Of a stretch of 64,000 bases of DNA, positions 47,655 to 58,393 are shown piece after piece. The first letter of the stretch is position 1. Each line of letters opens with the position of its first letter. The position numbers and the translations under genes are program-made. Origin of the DNA: Bathymodiolus brooksi. Lineage: Eukaryota; Mollusca; Bivalvia; Mytilida; Modiolidae. The notes beneath the pieces are model-generated. The model did no database searches. It saw nothing but the letters and a program-made list of their open reading frames with translations, and had not been told where the DNA came from. The stretch is taken from contig OY804577.1 of assembly GCA_963680875.1 (NCBI GenBank), forward strand, positions 103,985,906 through 104,049,905, read 5' to 3'.

Positions 47655-47800
47655 TATTTTCTATTTTTGGTGTTTTAACGCCACTTTCAGCAATATTTCA
47701 GCTATATTATGGCGACCAGTTTTAGTGGTGGAGGAAGCCAGAGTACCCGGACAACCACCGACCATAGGGAAGCAAGTGGTAAACTTTATCATTAGGGTAT
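47655..47800 (-). repeat. Mollusc SINE fragment inside Kolobok copy B
   Basis: Contains ttttaacgccactttcagca and ggtggaggaagccagagtac. It corresponds to 19690-19835 in copy A. Confidence 0.8.
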
Positions 47801-47822
47801 ATGGAATAAAATACAAAATATT

Positions 47823-48098
47823 TCATGAACAAGTTTTAATTAAATCGTCTAGGAATGAAACCCTGTATTGTCCATATAGATCAGAATACTTGTCCCTAAT
47901 TTTCCAAGTACAACAGCTTGGGATCACACGTCTGACCCCAGCTCCAAGTCGGCCATGTGCCCAAATGGTAAACTGGCGGTAGGCTGCATACCTTTTGGAT
48001 CTGTTGTAATCCTCATCATGGGGCATTACTACAAGTTCCTCTCGAAACATTCTAGCAACCCCCAACACTGCCTCATCAAGGACAATCCGATCAAAGTC
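47823..48098 (-). pseudogene. P2X7 C-terminal ('ballast') domain exon, copy B, open
   Basis: The exon begins after the acceptor tctttattacag and is open for 91 codons: [68 protein letters not shown], stop. The [13 protein letters not shown] string with paired Cys is the hallmark of the P2X7 ballast zinc-binding domain. Ballast domains outside P2X7 are known in many invertebrate proteins. Here the exon is carried in a TTAA transposon, on the strand opposite to the acidic exon and exon 2. No P2X channel part is present. Confidence 0.8.
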
Positions 48099-49990
48099 CT
48101 GTAATAAAGACAAGAGATTTAATAAAAACAGAGTAAAGACAGATGGTTATACATTCATCTAGAAAAATGAGCTCTATTTAAAAAAGAAATATAATTCATT
48201 ATAAGTGAATTAGTTTGCACAAATTCAGTTTAGAGAAATAAAAAAAAGTCTTATTTTGGAAGGAAAGATTTTCTCATGGGACTTTCTTATGACCACAGTT
48301 TTATTTCGTTTATTTGTTGGTATATGGGAGAACCATTTTGGTCTTACAAATTTTTTTTATCAATTTACCCCTCAAGCTATTCAATTTTAATTTTATATGT
48401 TTTTTTTCCTAAAAAAATATTTTGATTCTGAATCTTGACGAAAAAAATTTGGCTGGACAGGAGAAAGAAATATATTCCGACTTGACATTTTCACAGTATA
48501 ATCATATACAAAATTTTGAAGAAAAAAAATGATTCCAGCACTTCACCAATCTAATTAAAATTAGATCTACGCACTTGCTCCCTATTTTAGATCTAATTAT
48601 ACCCCCGCTCCCCGAAGGGGGAGGGGGTAAACTGTTTTACCTCTGTCCGTCCGTCCTTCCAAAATATTTTTCGTCACATTTTTCTCCGCAACTATTGATG
48701 GCAGAAATCTGATATTTGGTCACAAGCTTCACATAGGTATGCCATATCGTGGGAAGCGTTTTTGGAACCATCAGATTCCTACTTCCTGTTTGCCGACTTA
48801 GTTGGTTTTTATCCACATTGAACATATATGCACATTTTTCTCAACAACTATTGATGGCAGAAATCTGGTGTTTGGTCACAAGCTTCATATAGGTACCCCA
48901 TATCATGGGAAGTGGCAGGGGTATCATAAGTGAGCATTAGATCACAGTTCACCTTGTTTTAATTAGATTGGCACTTCGCCGGAAAATAAGAAAATATGAT
49001 TTCTGTGGCGTCTGAAAAAAACATTTCTACGGCGAAAAAACGTGACATAGCCCCCTTCAAGGTAAATGGCCAGTCCCATATTATTTTGCAGCAACTGTCT
49101 TGTGGAACTAGAAGTAAGGTCTCTTTTGTTTCTAATCCAGCCCAAATGTCTCTGAAACATTCCAGTCAATTAACAAATAAAACAACACTGGCTACGTCAT
49201 TCGTTTTCATCAGAAATGTATTTCACTGTGTTCTACATGTATGTCTATGTTTTCATATTGTCGGTAAAACTGCCTAAAATAAATTAATTTAACACGTGTA
49301 TCAAAATCTCGGGGAACAACTTCATAACTTATAAGAAGAAAAAAACTAATTTAGTTATTTTTAACGCCGGCAAAAATTTCCGATCGAAAATACGTAGTTG
49401 AGCTTGTCCCCATGGGGTGCCTCCTGGCATGTTTTCAATGGTTATCGTGGAAATATCGGCTGAATCTGTTAAGACATGTAGTTTTTATCAAAGAAAATCT
49501 ATTCCTGATACAGAAATTATTTTTTCTACGTCTTTTAGATACAATCGGTTCGCAAATAGCTTTTTTCCTCAACTTTTATAGAAATTTACCTCAATATCCA
49601 TGCTGCAGCATCCGGGCTACTAACATAAAAATAGATAAATAAATAGAGTTGGCCTCGCCCAGGTCAGTGCATAATTAATTAGCTTCCGGTAACGATGGTC
49701 AGCTTTTTTAGTCGAAAAAACAACGTTTCGGAGCGTATTCATCAATAATTCTGTGTTTAATCTTCATTTTATGAAGGTCAGTACGGAAATCGACAATAAT
49801 TTTGGGTATGAAAAGATTACGCAGCTGGTAGACAATCCCTTTAACTAGCACGATCTCTGTCTCAATGCATTTAGTATTTTCTCTTCTTTTATGGCAAATA
49901 TATTGGTTTTAATTGTTCAGTAGAATTGTTTGTGGTTTTTATGTTTTAAAAACATTCATTTTTATGTCGGCCGTTGATTGGTTTTAAAAT

Positions 49991-51151
49991 TTGTTTAATT
50001 CACGTGTTTCTAATACACGGACCAATCCTGCAGGATACGTTATAAGTCCGGAAATGGCTCAGTTTCCTAGAAGGTTTCTTGCAGTCGCTGCTAACAAACA
50101 AGCATTAATAAAATTTCTTGGTGAATCGATTGTGCAACACTATCGTTTATCAACTCTTGAGATGTCATCCGGGGAAGTTCCGTATCTTTATGGTGCTTCT
50201 AATCATTGCCAAGAACATCTGCAGAGATGGAGTCTCCGATTGCCAAGAGTTATACTGTACACATGAAGAGGCGGACACTCGTATGATTTTACATGCTATC
50301 CATGCAGACAAAACGTTCGGTGAAAGTGGAATCAAAGGTTGGATCATTGTTAAATCGCCTGATACAGATTTCTTGATTCTATATGCATCCATTACTTTCC
50401 TTCAATGCAACATACACAGGAATGATGGTTTCATACGGGTTCTATCACAAACACCAAGGATGGGCGTTTTCATTCCCGTACATTCGATCTGTAGCATCCT
50501 CAATCCTGTTTTATGTAACATTTTACCAGCTGCACATGCTATTACAAGATGTGATTCACATCATCCTTGTTCGGGATTGGCAAACGAACCGTTTTTAAAG
50601 TACTTAAAGACAGTCCAGAAAACTTTAGAGATTTGTCCACCCTTGCAGACTGTGACACTGATAAATCTATAGATGCCGCCAGTAAACTTGTTTGTCGACT
50701 GTACGACCAAAAAGGAAAACTGAAGGAAGATCACGTCGATCTTAACAAATTGAGGGTAAGGTTAGCGACACTGAGGGATGCATGTTTGGCCAAACTTCCA
50801 CCCTGTGAAGCCACCTTCACTCAGCATGTTTTGCGATCCTCACTACAGATAAATATTTGGATGACTGCCCATGTTGCAAAACCGCCAATGAAGTCTGCAG
50901 TGCTATTTGGATGGGAAGACAGGAATGGATTAGTTCCAGTTTATCGTTTCAAAGGCCAGATGTCTTCTGATTTTTTGCAAGACCTTGTTTGTACTTGCAA
51001 AGGAAAATCTGTGTGCATGAAAGGATGCATTTGTTTTGAGCAAAGTCTATCTTGCACATACCTTTGCCCCTGCCAAGCTGGCGACTTATGCCGCAATGAA
51101 AATACCCACCTAGCAATATCTAGAAATACTGATGAAGATGATGACATATGA
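49991..51151 (+). pseudogene. PIN/FEN-like nuclease-fold protein with Cys-rich tail, frameshifted
   Basis: Three frames follow each other: 49991-50236 (FNSRVSNTRTNPAGYVISPE...), about 50240-50590 (HEEADTRMILHAIHADKTFG, IIVKSPDTDFLILYASI, AHAITRCDSHHPCSG) and 50585-51151 (LVCRLYDQKGK, LNKLRVRLA, LPPCEATFTQHVLR). The last part ends in a Cys cluster, TCKGKSVCMKGCICFEQS and CTYLCPCQAGDLCRNE. 'EADTR' with 'SPDTD' resembles the acidic residues of PIN/FEN-type nucleases. This multicopy family is common in molluscs and cnidarians and its role is unknown to me. The usual 'HAFTGCD' is AITRCD here. At least two frameshifts make it a pseudogene. Confidence 0.7.
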
Positions 51152-52443
51152 TCTCATTTTTTTTCTTTTTCATCCAGTCTCCATCTATTTCACCGAATAA
51201 AACTGTTGTTATCAAAACTATGATCTCAATTACCACGACTTCCCGTTGACGTCTTTTGTTTCATTGAGACTTGGTCTAATGTCTGTTTTAGGCAAGCATC
51301 ACTGTTTTCTGTGCTTAGTAAACTTAGACAAGTTCATACGTACTATGTGTTTTTCAGTAAATAGCAGTTTCATGTGTTGCAATGTTTTTTAAGGTGTTCT
51401 TTTTATATGTTGTGGTGGTTATGTCGTAGCTTGTTTCCGTTTTATGTTTTTTCTGGAATTTGCCCAGTCTCCGGACTATGATTGCTTTAACATTTTCTAT
51501 GACTTGTTCCTTTGTTCCTTCGGTATACTACTGCCGATGTTTCAAACAAACAAACAAAATTAAAAAAAAAAAAAAAAAACAACCTGCCAGTGGACTCTGA
51601 CCTTTACGTGGTTGGTGGGCTTTCAAACTAACAAGAGAACACTTTCTTATTTGCCAAATACCTGAGATATTTGGAGTGTTCAGAGTGGTTTGTAGCCATA
51701 CATCGTCCAAACGCATAATATGTCCATAGACCTTACGTTTTTAAACAAATGGCGTTTGACCTTTCCATAAATTGCCATGTTTTTGCACAGAATATTCGTT
51801 AAGTATTGATTGACCCTACAAATGATATGTTGCAAACACATAAGCCATTAAATTTGAATTTTGGTACCTTTTACGAAGTTTGAGGTTAATAGATATTTTA
51901 CCAGTAATTAGTAAAAGTGTACCATAACTGAAGCATGTTTTTTTTTTGGAATCCGTCCACCAGTTGTCAAATGTTAAGGGTTAAAAAATAATTTGAAGGT
52001 TTCCTTTAAATGAATATCAAATAAAAATGAGAAATGTTCAAACTATGACAGGTGAAGGTCTCTTTTATTTCTCATATATACGAAAATTGTAAAATGGCAT
52101 TTTTTTTTAGAAAATGGCCTTTTGCTATATATTCAAACAATGTAAAATAAAAAATAAGCATAAAATAATAAAATATTAAGCTTAACAAATAAAATTGGCA
52201 TTCCAGTTTAAAGTTCTTCACAGTCTTGTCGAAGAAGGGAGCCTTTTAAAACTTGTGGTGTGTTAGTTCCAATTTTTAGATCTTGACCTTTGACCCCAAT
52301 TTAAAAAAAACGTGACCACAATACATAGCGACGACATCTTTATTTCGATGCGGCTTGTTCTCCTCATTCCAACGATGTATCATACAGATGTGTGTAATTC
52401 CGTTAAGGCAAATTCGCAAAAATCTTTCGTCGGGCACCCTACT
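51152..52443. other. Non-coding stretch downstream of the nuclease-like pseudogene
   Basis: A (caaa)n/poly-A run lies at 51540-51580. About 52150-52440 is related in reverse complement to 40780-41000 (shared gtgtgtaattccgttaa and cgggcaccctac). No gene is seen. Confidence 0.5.
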
Positions 52444-53600
52444 ATATGTGTATGAGGCTTAGAAACGCGGGAAAAGGCGAGGCTTCACCGGTTCCCGCGT
52501 TTCGCGCCGAATACACATATTTACCTATATGCTTCGACAGTGCACATGTATTGTATTTATCCTGCAATTTTAAATCGTAAATAAACGTTTACTGGACGAT
52601 GATAAAAGTATTTGAAATAATTTTGTGTATGTATTTGAAAACAATATCCCCCGATGTGCCCCGTTTTACATTTGTATGTTCTATTTATAACTGACCAATA
52701 TAAAAAAATGTTCTATTTATAACTGACCAATATAAAAAAAAAATATTGGATAAAATCATTCCTAAAAATAACGATAGAAAGGAGAGCCATATATGGAAAT
52801 CTAGAGAATAAGATTAATACGCTTTACCTGGCCAGGAGAAAATTCCATTAATAAAAATAACGCGCAGTAACGAAATGATGCAGACGGAAAATTACAGAAG
52901 GTCAGTGGGCGGTGCTTAATTTTGTGTAGTGACCATTACGTCTTTAGCCTTAGAATACCATTCATAAAATAACGATGCTATCTGAGTTCTAATGTTTTTT
53001 TATTTTTTTATTTCCTCATTATTCACATTATAAGTATGATGATATTTCAAGTTTTAAATAGCCCTATATTATAAAATCATTCCTAAAAATAACGATAGAA
53101 AGGAGAGCCATATAGGGATTTCAGGTGAAAAATGGTAGCACCTGGAAAGTTGAATTTGAAGGTTTAAATGGAAAGAGTAGTATTTTGGGATTATAATGCA
53201 CCGAAATTTTTGAAAATCGGTCAAAGGGTTCAAAAGTTAGGACATTTTTTGTCGACAAAAAATGAGTATATTTTGTGACATGAGCCACAGTAACATATAT
53301 ATATGATATTGGTCAGTTATAAATAGAACATTTTTTGATATTAGTCAGTTATAAATAGAACATACAAATGTAAAACGGGGCACATCGGGGGATATTGTTT
53401 TCAAATACATACACAAAATTATTTCAAATACTTTTATCATCGTCCAGTAAACGTTTATTTACGATTTAAAATTGCAGGATAAATACAATACATGTGCACT
53501 GTCGAAGCATATAGGTAAATATGTGTATTCGGCGCGAAACGCGGGAAAAGGCTCGGCGAAGCCTCGCCTTTTCCCGCGTTTCTAAGCCTCATACACATAT
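52444..53600. repeat. Large foldback: ~290-bp arms around a ~570-bp spacer
   Basis: The left arm 52444-52735 (tatgtgtatgaggcttagaa... aacaatatcccccgatgtgc) is repeated inverted at 53309-53600. The outermost part of each arm contains a GC-rich palindrome of its own (cgcgggaaaaggc type). The spacer has two copies of taaaatcattcctaaaaata plus gaaaggagagccatat (52747 and 53069), also found at 40672. Confidence 0.85.
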
Positions 53601-53634
53601 TACCCATATGCTTCGGCAGTGCACAAGTATTGTA
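53483..53634. repeat. Hairpin element, copy 2 (GC-rich loop)
   Basis: The arms are acaatacatgtgcactgtcg and onward, and its complement ending cagtgcacaagtattgt. The centre is ggcgcgaaacgcgggaaaag with gcctcgccttttcccgcg. The flanks gcaggataaatacaata and tattgtatatatat are as in copy 1, but the stem differs. Confidence 0.8.
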
Positions 53635-53640
53635 TATATA

Positions 53641-54411
53641 TGAATAAATATGGCACCAAGAACAGCTGAAAATGCACTGATTTTGTGGGATAAAATCAAT
53701 ATTTGTTGATAAATTTTCAATTTTTTTTCACCGAAACATCATACAAACCAAGATGAATTTTTTTTATACATGACCTCGTTTCCACGGTAATGGCGGCCAT
53801 CTTGAAAATCAAAATGGCCGACATTTTTGGGGGTTTTCTGACAATAATTGCATTTCATATTGATAAACAAGAGATTTAAGTGAAATTCTGATCCAATATA
53901 ATATCAAATTAATCCAGTTGCTTTCGTAAAGTAATAAATTACACAAATTTGCCTTATTTTTCAAAATACGGCAAGGGCGGCCATATTGAAAATCACGTTA
54001 AATGACTTTGATCAGAAGGTTTTCGGAACATATGCATGTAATATATCCTTTTGAAGGTTTTTTTAAGCACAGTTCATTTTTGATGTTTTTAACAGCTTTA
54101 AGGCTAATGGTCTCATTGTAGAATGGATAGAATGTTTAAGAAATTACCTCTCCTTGTGTCGTCTTAAGCATACAAATCAGACATATCAACTTGTTTTAAT
54201 AAATTTAATCTTAACAGTAAATTTGAACATATATATTATTATTAAAACACAATTTGAACATTAAGTAAAACATCATGTAGTTATAAATGGATTTGTATAC
54301 ATAGTTCATCAAATATATGAAAACAATTTCAATTTGAAACAAAAATCTATGTTATCAATGCCGTCAATGGACTAAAATTTCTTTAGACAACATTAACAAT
54401 GATTACACATA
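53641..54411. other. 3' flank of the 1145-aa gene
   Basis: AT-rich sequence with aaaatggcggccatcttgaa-like strings near 53790-53810. It is probably 3' UTR and downstream sequence of the neighbouring minus-strand gene. Confidence 0.4.
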
Positions 54412-57400
54412 TCAATCAAGTACAATTAAATCCCCCTTCTTCATATCATTTAGCAAATTCATGGAATACAATTCATCCTCATCCGTGTCAACATAATGTA
54501 TTTCATATTTTATTTTGAGGGGATCATCATGTTTTTTGTCAATTACATTTACAACAGCATCATACCACTGTGGTGTGTGATTTTCATCAAAACACTTGTG
54601 TTTTATTTTCTTTTTTAGAAGCAGCTCAGGGTTTGTCACATACTGTGGTAAAAGATTCATTTGTTGATAAACAATTCTTTTTTCACGTTGACTTTTTATT
54701 TTTGACACAACAGATTTTTTTATTGTTTCAATATCTGTTTTGATATCTTGCATTGGCTTTAAATCTAAGGATTTTGGTTTTTCTGTTCCCTTATCCACTG
54801 AGTTTAAAGTTAAAATTTGTTTAAGATTTTGAATCAACTCAAGTTCTGTGTAGCTTTTGTTTTTAACAGTCTTTTGAAAGAGTTCTTTTGGCCCTTTACT
54901 TTGTAAAATTTCTTTATGAAACTTGATCTGACAATAAAGAGCAGCTAAAATTTTACTAGAACCACTTCCGTTTGATCTCATTTTTTCAATTTCAACATCT
55001 ATCTTTTCAAAAGACTGCCAGACACCTCCATATTCAGTTATTTCATTAACTAATTCTACTTTCATTACCCTGTTTTTTTCTTCTTTTTGTTCTCTTTTAT
55101 TTTGTTTTTCTATTAGCTTTTCAAGTTTCTGTCTTTTAATCTGTATTTTTCTTTCATCAAATGTTTTTTTCATTTCAGGGGCCATTTGTCTAGCACGATC
55201 AAGAATATATTTTTTTTCATCAGGATCAAGTTTGTTTAACCAATCAGATGTTTTATTGTTGGACCACAGAATTATTGTCTCAAAGCATACTGTTGAAGCT
55301 GCTGGTTTCATCTTTAATAATAAATCAAGGGATCCAAAATCTCGTTCTGATACCGTGTTGGTTTTTGGGACAGACTTTGTTTGTTCAATCAGTTCAGGTG
55401 AAGGATCGGCATATTTACCTGTATGTAGCTGATCCTTAGCCTGACGATCCAGTATAAGAAGTATGCTGTGAGACAATAATTCTAGTGCCATCTGTGTCAG
55501 TGTGTCAAGTTCAGGATCACAGTCGTCAAATAATGATTCATAAACATCATCTTTGTGCACAGGAATGTCAAAAAATAATTGGTCACCTTCAAAAATTGAG
55601 GAAGCATCACTACCCCATTTTTGTAGTTTTTCCATCAAAATTGATAAGTAAGGATTCAACGACAATATGCTACCTTTTTTTTCAAAGAGACGCCACAAAG
55701 GTCCTGTGATAATCTTGTCAATTATTCCAAGTGCCCGAATTTCTGCTAAATAAATTTTTTCATTAATGTCAAATTCTACTGATTTTAACAAATCATTGGG
55801 TGAGATCCACTGATTTAAAAAATTTGTTAAGTGGTCTCTGTGGAAATACAATGCAGCAGAGTCATAAAACAAGATATTAAATCGATTTGCTCTGAAAGTT
55901 ACAAGGTGATTTTTTTGTCCAACATCATCTAGAAATGATTGCCAGTAGGAAGCAACACCGGCCTTCTCAGATCCATGGGTCGTCAATGCTTTAGCAGCAG
56001 TTCTTACTAAACGAGAAGCTCCAGACTCAGAATTATTAAATGCATTTGGGTTTCGTCCAGATACAATCACATTTTGTTCAAAAATTTTAAGACATTTGTC
56101 GCATTCAGTGGCAAAATTTACTAACAAATGCATTTTACAAAAAAAATGACCCATCGATCTGAGATGCTCCTGTGTTGCTTCGTCTAAATTGTGCCAATTA
56201 TCTAAAACAGAAGGAAGTAAGTTACCTCTCATTTCAGACAAAGCGGAGTTAAATATTGGATTTATAGACCCTTGGTCAGACATTGTGTTGGTTATTGAGG
56301 TGACAAGTTTTGCAACTTTTACATCACGCTGCACTTCATGCTGGCTACATGAATCTGCTAAATCTTGTACAAGAGATTTAAAACTTTGCAACATGGTATC
56401 TGAATCTGCACAACCTACCTCTGTCAAACCAATAGACATGGAATTACCATTTGATAGTGTAACTTGATATGACTGATAATGTTTGAAATATTTGCTAGTT
56501 GCATCAGAGTGTAGTGTATTACCTACCAATGCTGCAGGATCTACATCCTGCAACATGGCATCTACTATTTGTTGCTGGGCAACAGCCTTTGCTTCTATTA
56601 ATAATCTAGACTTAACAGCCATACTTGGAAGTCTATCGGGTAAAACCCCAGACAATTTATGCAAAACTGTGCTTATGACAGAGTTAACTTTGTTTAAGCT
56701 AACATTACACTCTGTTACAAGAGACATAATACATTCTCTGATTTCATTTGAGTACTTTCCATTTTCAAATGTGACAATTTGATCACTTTCAAGTAATATA
56801 TTTAATTGTTCAAGTTCAGATATTCTTATGTTATGTTCTGAAATTTCATTTTTCAGCTCTTGAATTTCATCTTCATGCTTTTCAACTAAAAAAGATTTTC
56901 TTTTATTACTGTTAATTCTTAACCCGCACAACCTTTTCTGTAACTTATGTTTTTCTAATTTCAACACATTTACTTTCTCCTCTGATGAATCTAAATTCTC
57001 AACTATTTTCTCATATGTTTCTTGCTTTTCATTTACTTTTTCATTCAGATTTTCAATTTCTTGTTCATTCTCTTTAACATGTTCTTGTAACACCTTATTT
57101 TCATTCATAGTGGATACATATTTTTCATTTAACCTTTTGTGTTTTTTATTTACATTGCGTATATTGTACTTCGACAGCTTATTTTTTGCGTCTTCGAGCT
57201 TAGTGGTTGTCTCGTTTAAGGAAGCTGAAATTGTATTGAATTTACTTTGCCACTTAGTGGTTTCTTTTTGGAGAAGAGTTTTATCAAGAGAAAAGTTTTT
57301 AATGGCTTCAAGGTGTTGAATTTGGATGTTTTCTAAAACTTGTGTTGAAATGTTGATGGAATTTTCTAATTTCTCAATATAAAGTTCCAAAGATTCAATC

Positions 57401-57849
57401 TCTTGACTGTGTTCCTCTAATCTCCTTTTAAGTTGTTTATTTTCAGAAGCTTCACATTTCGCTTTTTCTTGGACAGTTTCCACAAGTTTGTTTTGTTTGA
57501 TTTCAAGACAGTCTAACTTTGATACAGGTGGGGAGAATGTACTTTTAGCATATTTGTCTAGAACATCTGCATTTCCTTTTCTCTTCAGAAGCTTTATTTT
57601 ATTATAAACATATTGAACTTTCTTCCTTAGGCTCTCTGAATTCGTTTTCTTAAATTCTTCATTATCTTTTCCTAACTCTGCTAAAGTTTTAGTGGCTATC
57701 TCATCTGATGCTGAATTTTTTCTAATTTCATAAACTACACCATTGTTGATTTCAATACATTTTGGAGTTGGCTTTAATAAATCATTGATTGATAATTGTT
57801 TTTCCTGTGTATAAGGACCAGGGAATTCCTCATTACTTATGCTGTTCAT
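54412..57849 (-). CDS. 1145-aa coiled-coil protein with transposase-like core and Tudor-like C-terminus
   Basis: A single uninterrupted 1145-codon exon. Residues 60-360 are a long coiled coil (LKRRLEEHSQEIESLELYIE and onward). Residues about 375-430 are a helical domain (ECIMSLVTECNVSLNKVNSV, PDRLPSMAVKSRLL). Residues 440-900 form a conserved core with HSDATSKYFKHYQ (Asp449), NTMSDQGSINP (Asp525), FFCKMHLLVNFATEC, RFNILFYDSAALYFHR, TGPLWR and VSERDFGSLD (Glu835, Asp837), then NNKTSDWL. A Lys/Glu-rich helix spans about 920-960. The end (about 1085-1145), WYDAVVNVIDKK...YEIHYVDTDEDELYSMNL...GDLIVLD, looks like a Tudor/Royal-family fold. Similar proteins are numerous in cnidarians, molluscs and echinoderms. 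I infer a DNA-transposon protein or a domesticated relative. The acceptor ctaaattttcag lies 14 nt before the ATG, so a 5' non-coding exon is likely. Confidence 0.85.
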   Translation of the reverse strand: MNSISNEEFPGPYTQEKQLSINDLLKPTPKCIEINNGVVYEIRKNSASDEIATKTLAELGKDNEEFKKTNSESLRKKVQYVYNKIKLLKRKGNADVLDKYAKSTFSPPVSKLDCLEIKQNKLVETVQEKAKCEASENKQLKRRLEEHSQEIESLELYIEKLENSINISTQVLENIQIQHLEAIKNFSLDKTLLQKETTKWQSKFNTISASLNETTTKLEDAKNKLSKYNIRNVNKKHKRLNEKYVSTMNENKVLQEHVKENEQEIENLNEKVNEKQETYEKIVENLDSSEEKVNVLKLEKHKLQKRLCGLRINSNKRKSFLVEKHEDEIQELKNEISEHNIRISELEQLNILLESDQIVTFENGKYSNEIRECIMSLVTECNVSLNKVNSVISTVLHKLSGVLPDRLPSMAVKSRLLIEAKAVAQQQIVDAMLQDVDPAALVGNTLHSDATSKYFKHYQSYQVTLSNGNSMSIGLTEVGCADSDTMLQSFKSLVQDLADSCSQHEVQRDVKVAKLVTSITNTMSDQGSINPIFNSALSEMRGNLLPSVLDNWHNLDEATQEHLRSMGHFFCKMHLLVNFATECDKCLKIFEQNVIVSGRNPNAFNNSESGASRLVRTAAKALTTHGSEKAGVASYWQSFLDDVGQKNHLVTFRANRFNILFYDSAALYFHRDHLTNFLNQWISPNDLLKSVEFDINEKIYLAEIRALGIIDKIITGPLWRLFEKKGSILSLNPYLSILMEKLQKWGSDASSIFEGDQLFFDIPVHKDDVYESLFDDCDPELDTLTQMALELLSHSILLILDRQAKDQLHTGKYADPSPELIEQTKSVPKTNTVSERDFGSLDLLLKMKPAASTVCFETIILWSNNKTSDWLNKLDPDEKKYILDRARQMAPEMKKTFDERKIQIKRQKLEKLIEKQNKREQKEEKNRVMKVELVNEITEYGGVWQSFEKIDVEIEKMRSNGSGSSKILAALYCQIKFHKEILQSKGPKELFQKTVKNKSYTELELIQNLKQILTLNSVDKGTEKPKSLDLKPMQDIKTDIETIKKSVVSKIKSQREKRIVYQQMNLLPQYVTNPELLLKKKIKHKCFDENHTPQWYDAVVNVIDKKHDDPLKIKYEIHYVDTDEDELYSMNLLNDMKKGDLIVLD

Positions 57850-57865
57850 TGTGGTTAAACTGAAA

Positions 57866-58393
57866 ATTTAGAATAATTTTTTCTTAATTTTTTTTTAATT
57901 TTGAAATAAAATTTTAAAAATAAACTTCAAATTGGAAATTGGAAAAAAGAAATTAAACATGTAAACTGTAAATCAACAGCAACGAACAGCAAAAGTCAAC
58001 AAGAAATATTAGAATTTTGTTTTTTTAATTGTCAAATAACAGTATGTGGATTAAAAAAAATTAATGTAAAAAGGAAAAAATCAGATGTTCTGGATGCAAA
58101 ACATGCTAAAAGTATTCAACATATTCATTCAAGTTGATCTATTAATTTTTTTTGCTTATCAGATTATTTCTCAGAATTTTGGATTTTTTTTGTCGAAAAT
58201 GTACATTTTTTCATGAAAATCTTTAAACAAAATCTCCACATGCATAAACTTAGCAAGTAAAGTTTCAATTAAAAGAAAAAATTCACATGAAACTTTATGT
58301 TTCTTATTTTTAAGAAATAATATTTATGACAGACATACTGAGAGATGAATAAAATAATAAGTAAAGGGCTCTTGTATTGTCACGGGGGGGGGG
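57866..58393 (-). other. Probable 5' intron of the 1145-aa gene
   Basis: AT-rich sequence with no coding signal, following the acceptor at about 57863-57874 on the minus strand. A poly-G run lies at 58386-58394. Confidence 0.35.

Larger units (their letters stand above)
41380..49840. mobile_element. Kolobok-like DNA transposon, copy B (8.5 kb), inverted relative to copy A
   Basis: The ends AGGGATATTGTCTGCCAGCT and (reverse complement) AGGGATTGTCTACCAGCTGC are inverted repeats, flanked by TTAA at 41376-41379 and 49841-49844. The content is collinear with copy A read backwards. Differences are a 1502-bp hAT-like insertion (44124-45625), three array units in place of four, and a 2-bp deletion in the right terminus. 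Because both copies have their own TTAA sites in different contexts, they look like two insertions and not one inverted duplication. Confidence 0.85.

Noticed and set aside
47823..48098. A P2X7 receptor gene
   Set aside because: Only the ballast domain is present. No channel, transmembrane or ATP-binding segments occur nearby, and the exon is inside a transposon.
17639..49840. One large inverted duplication of host DNA
   Set aside because: Both copies end in the same ~100-bp inverted termini next to their own TTAA, in different flanking sequence. Two transposon insertions explain it better.
55232..57319. Plus-strand frames within the 1145-aa gene
   Set aside because: They are antisense shadows of the long minus-strand frame.
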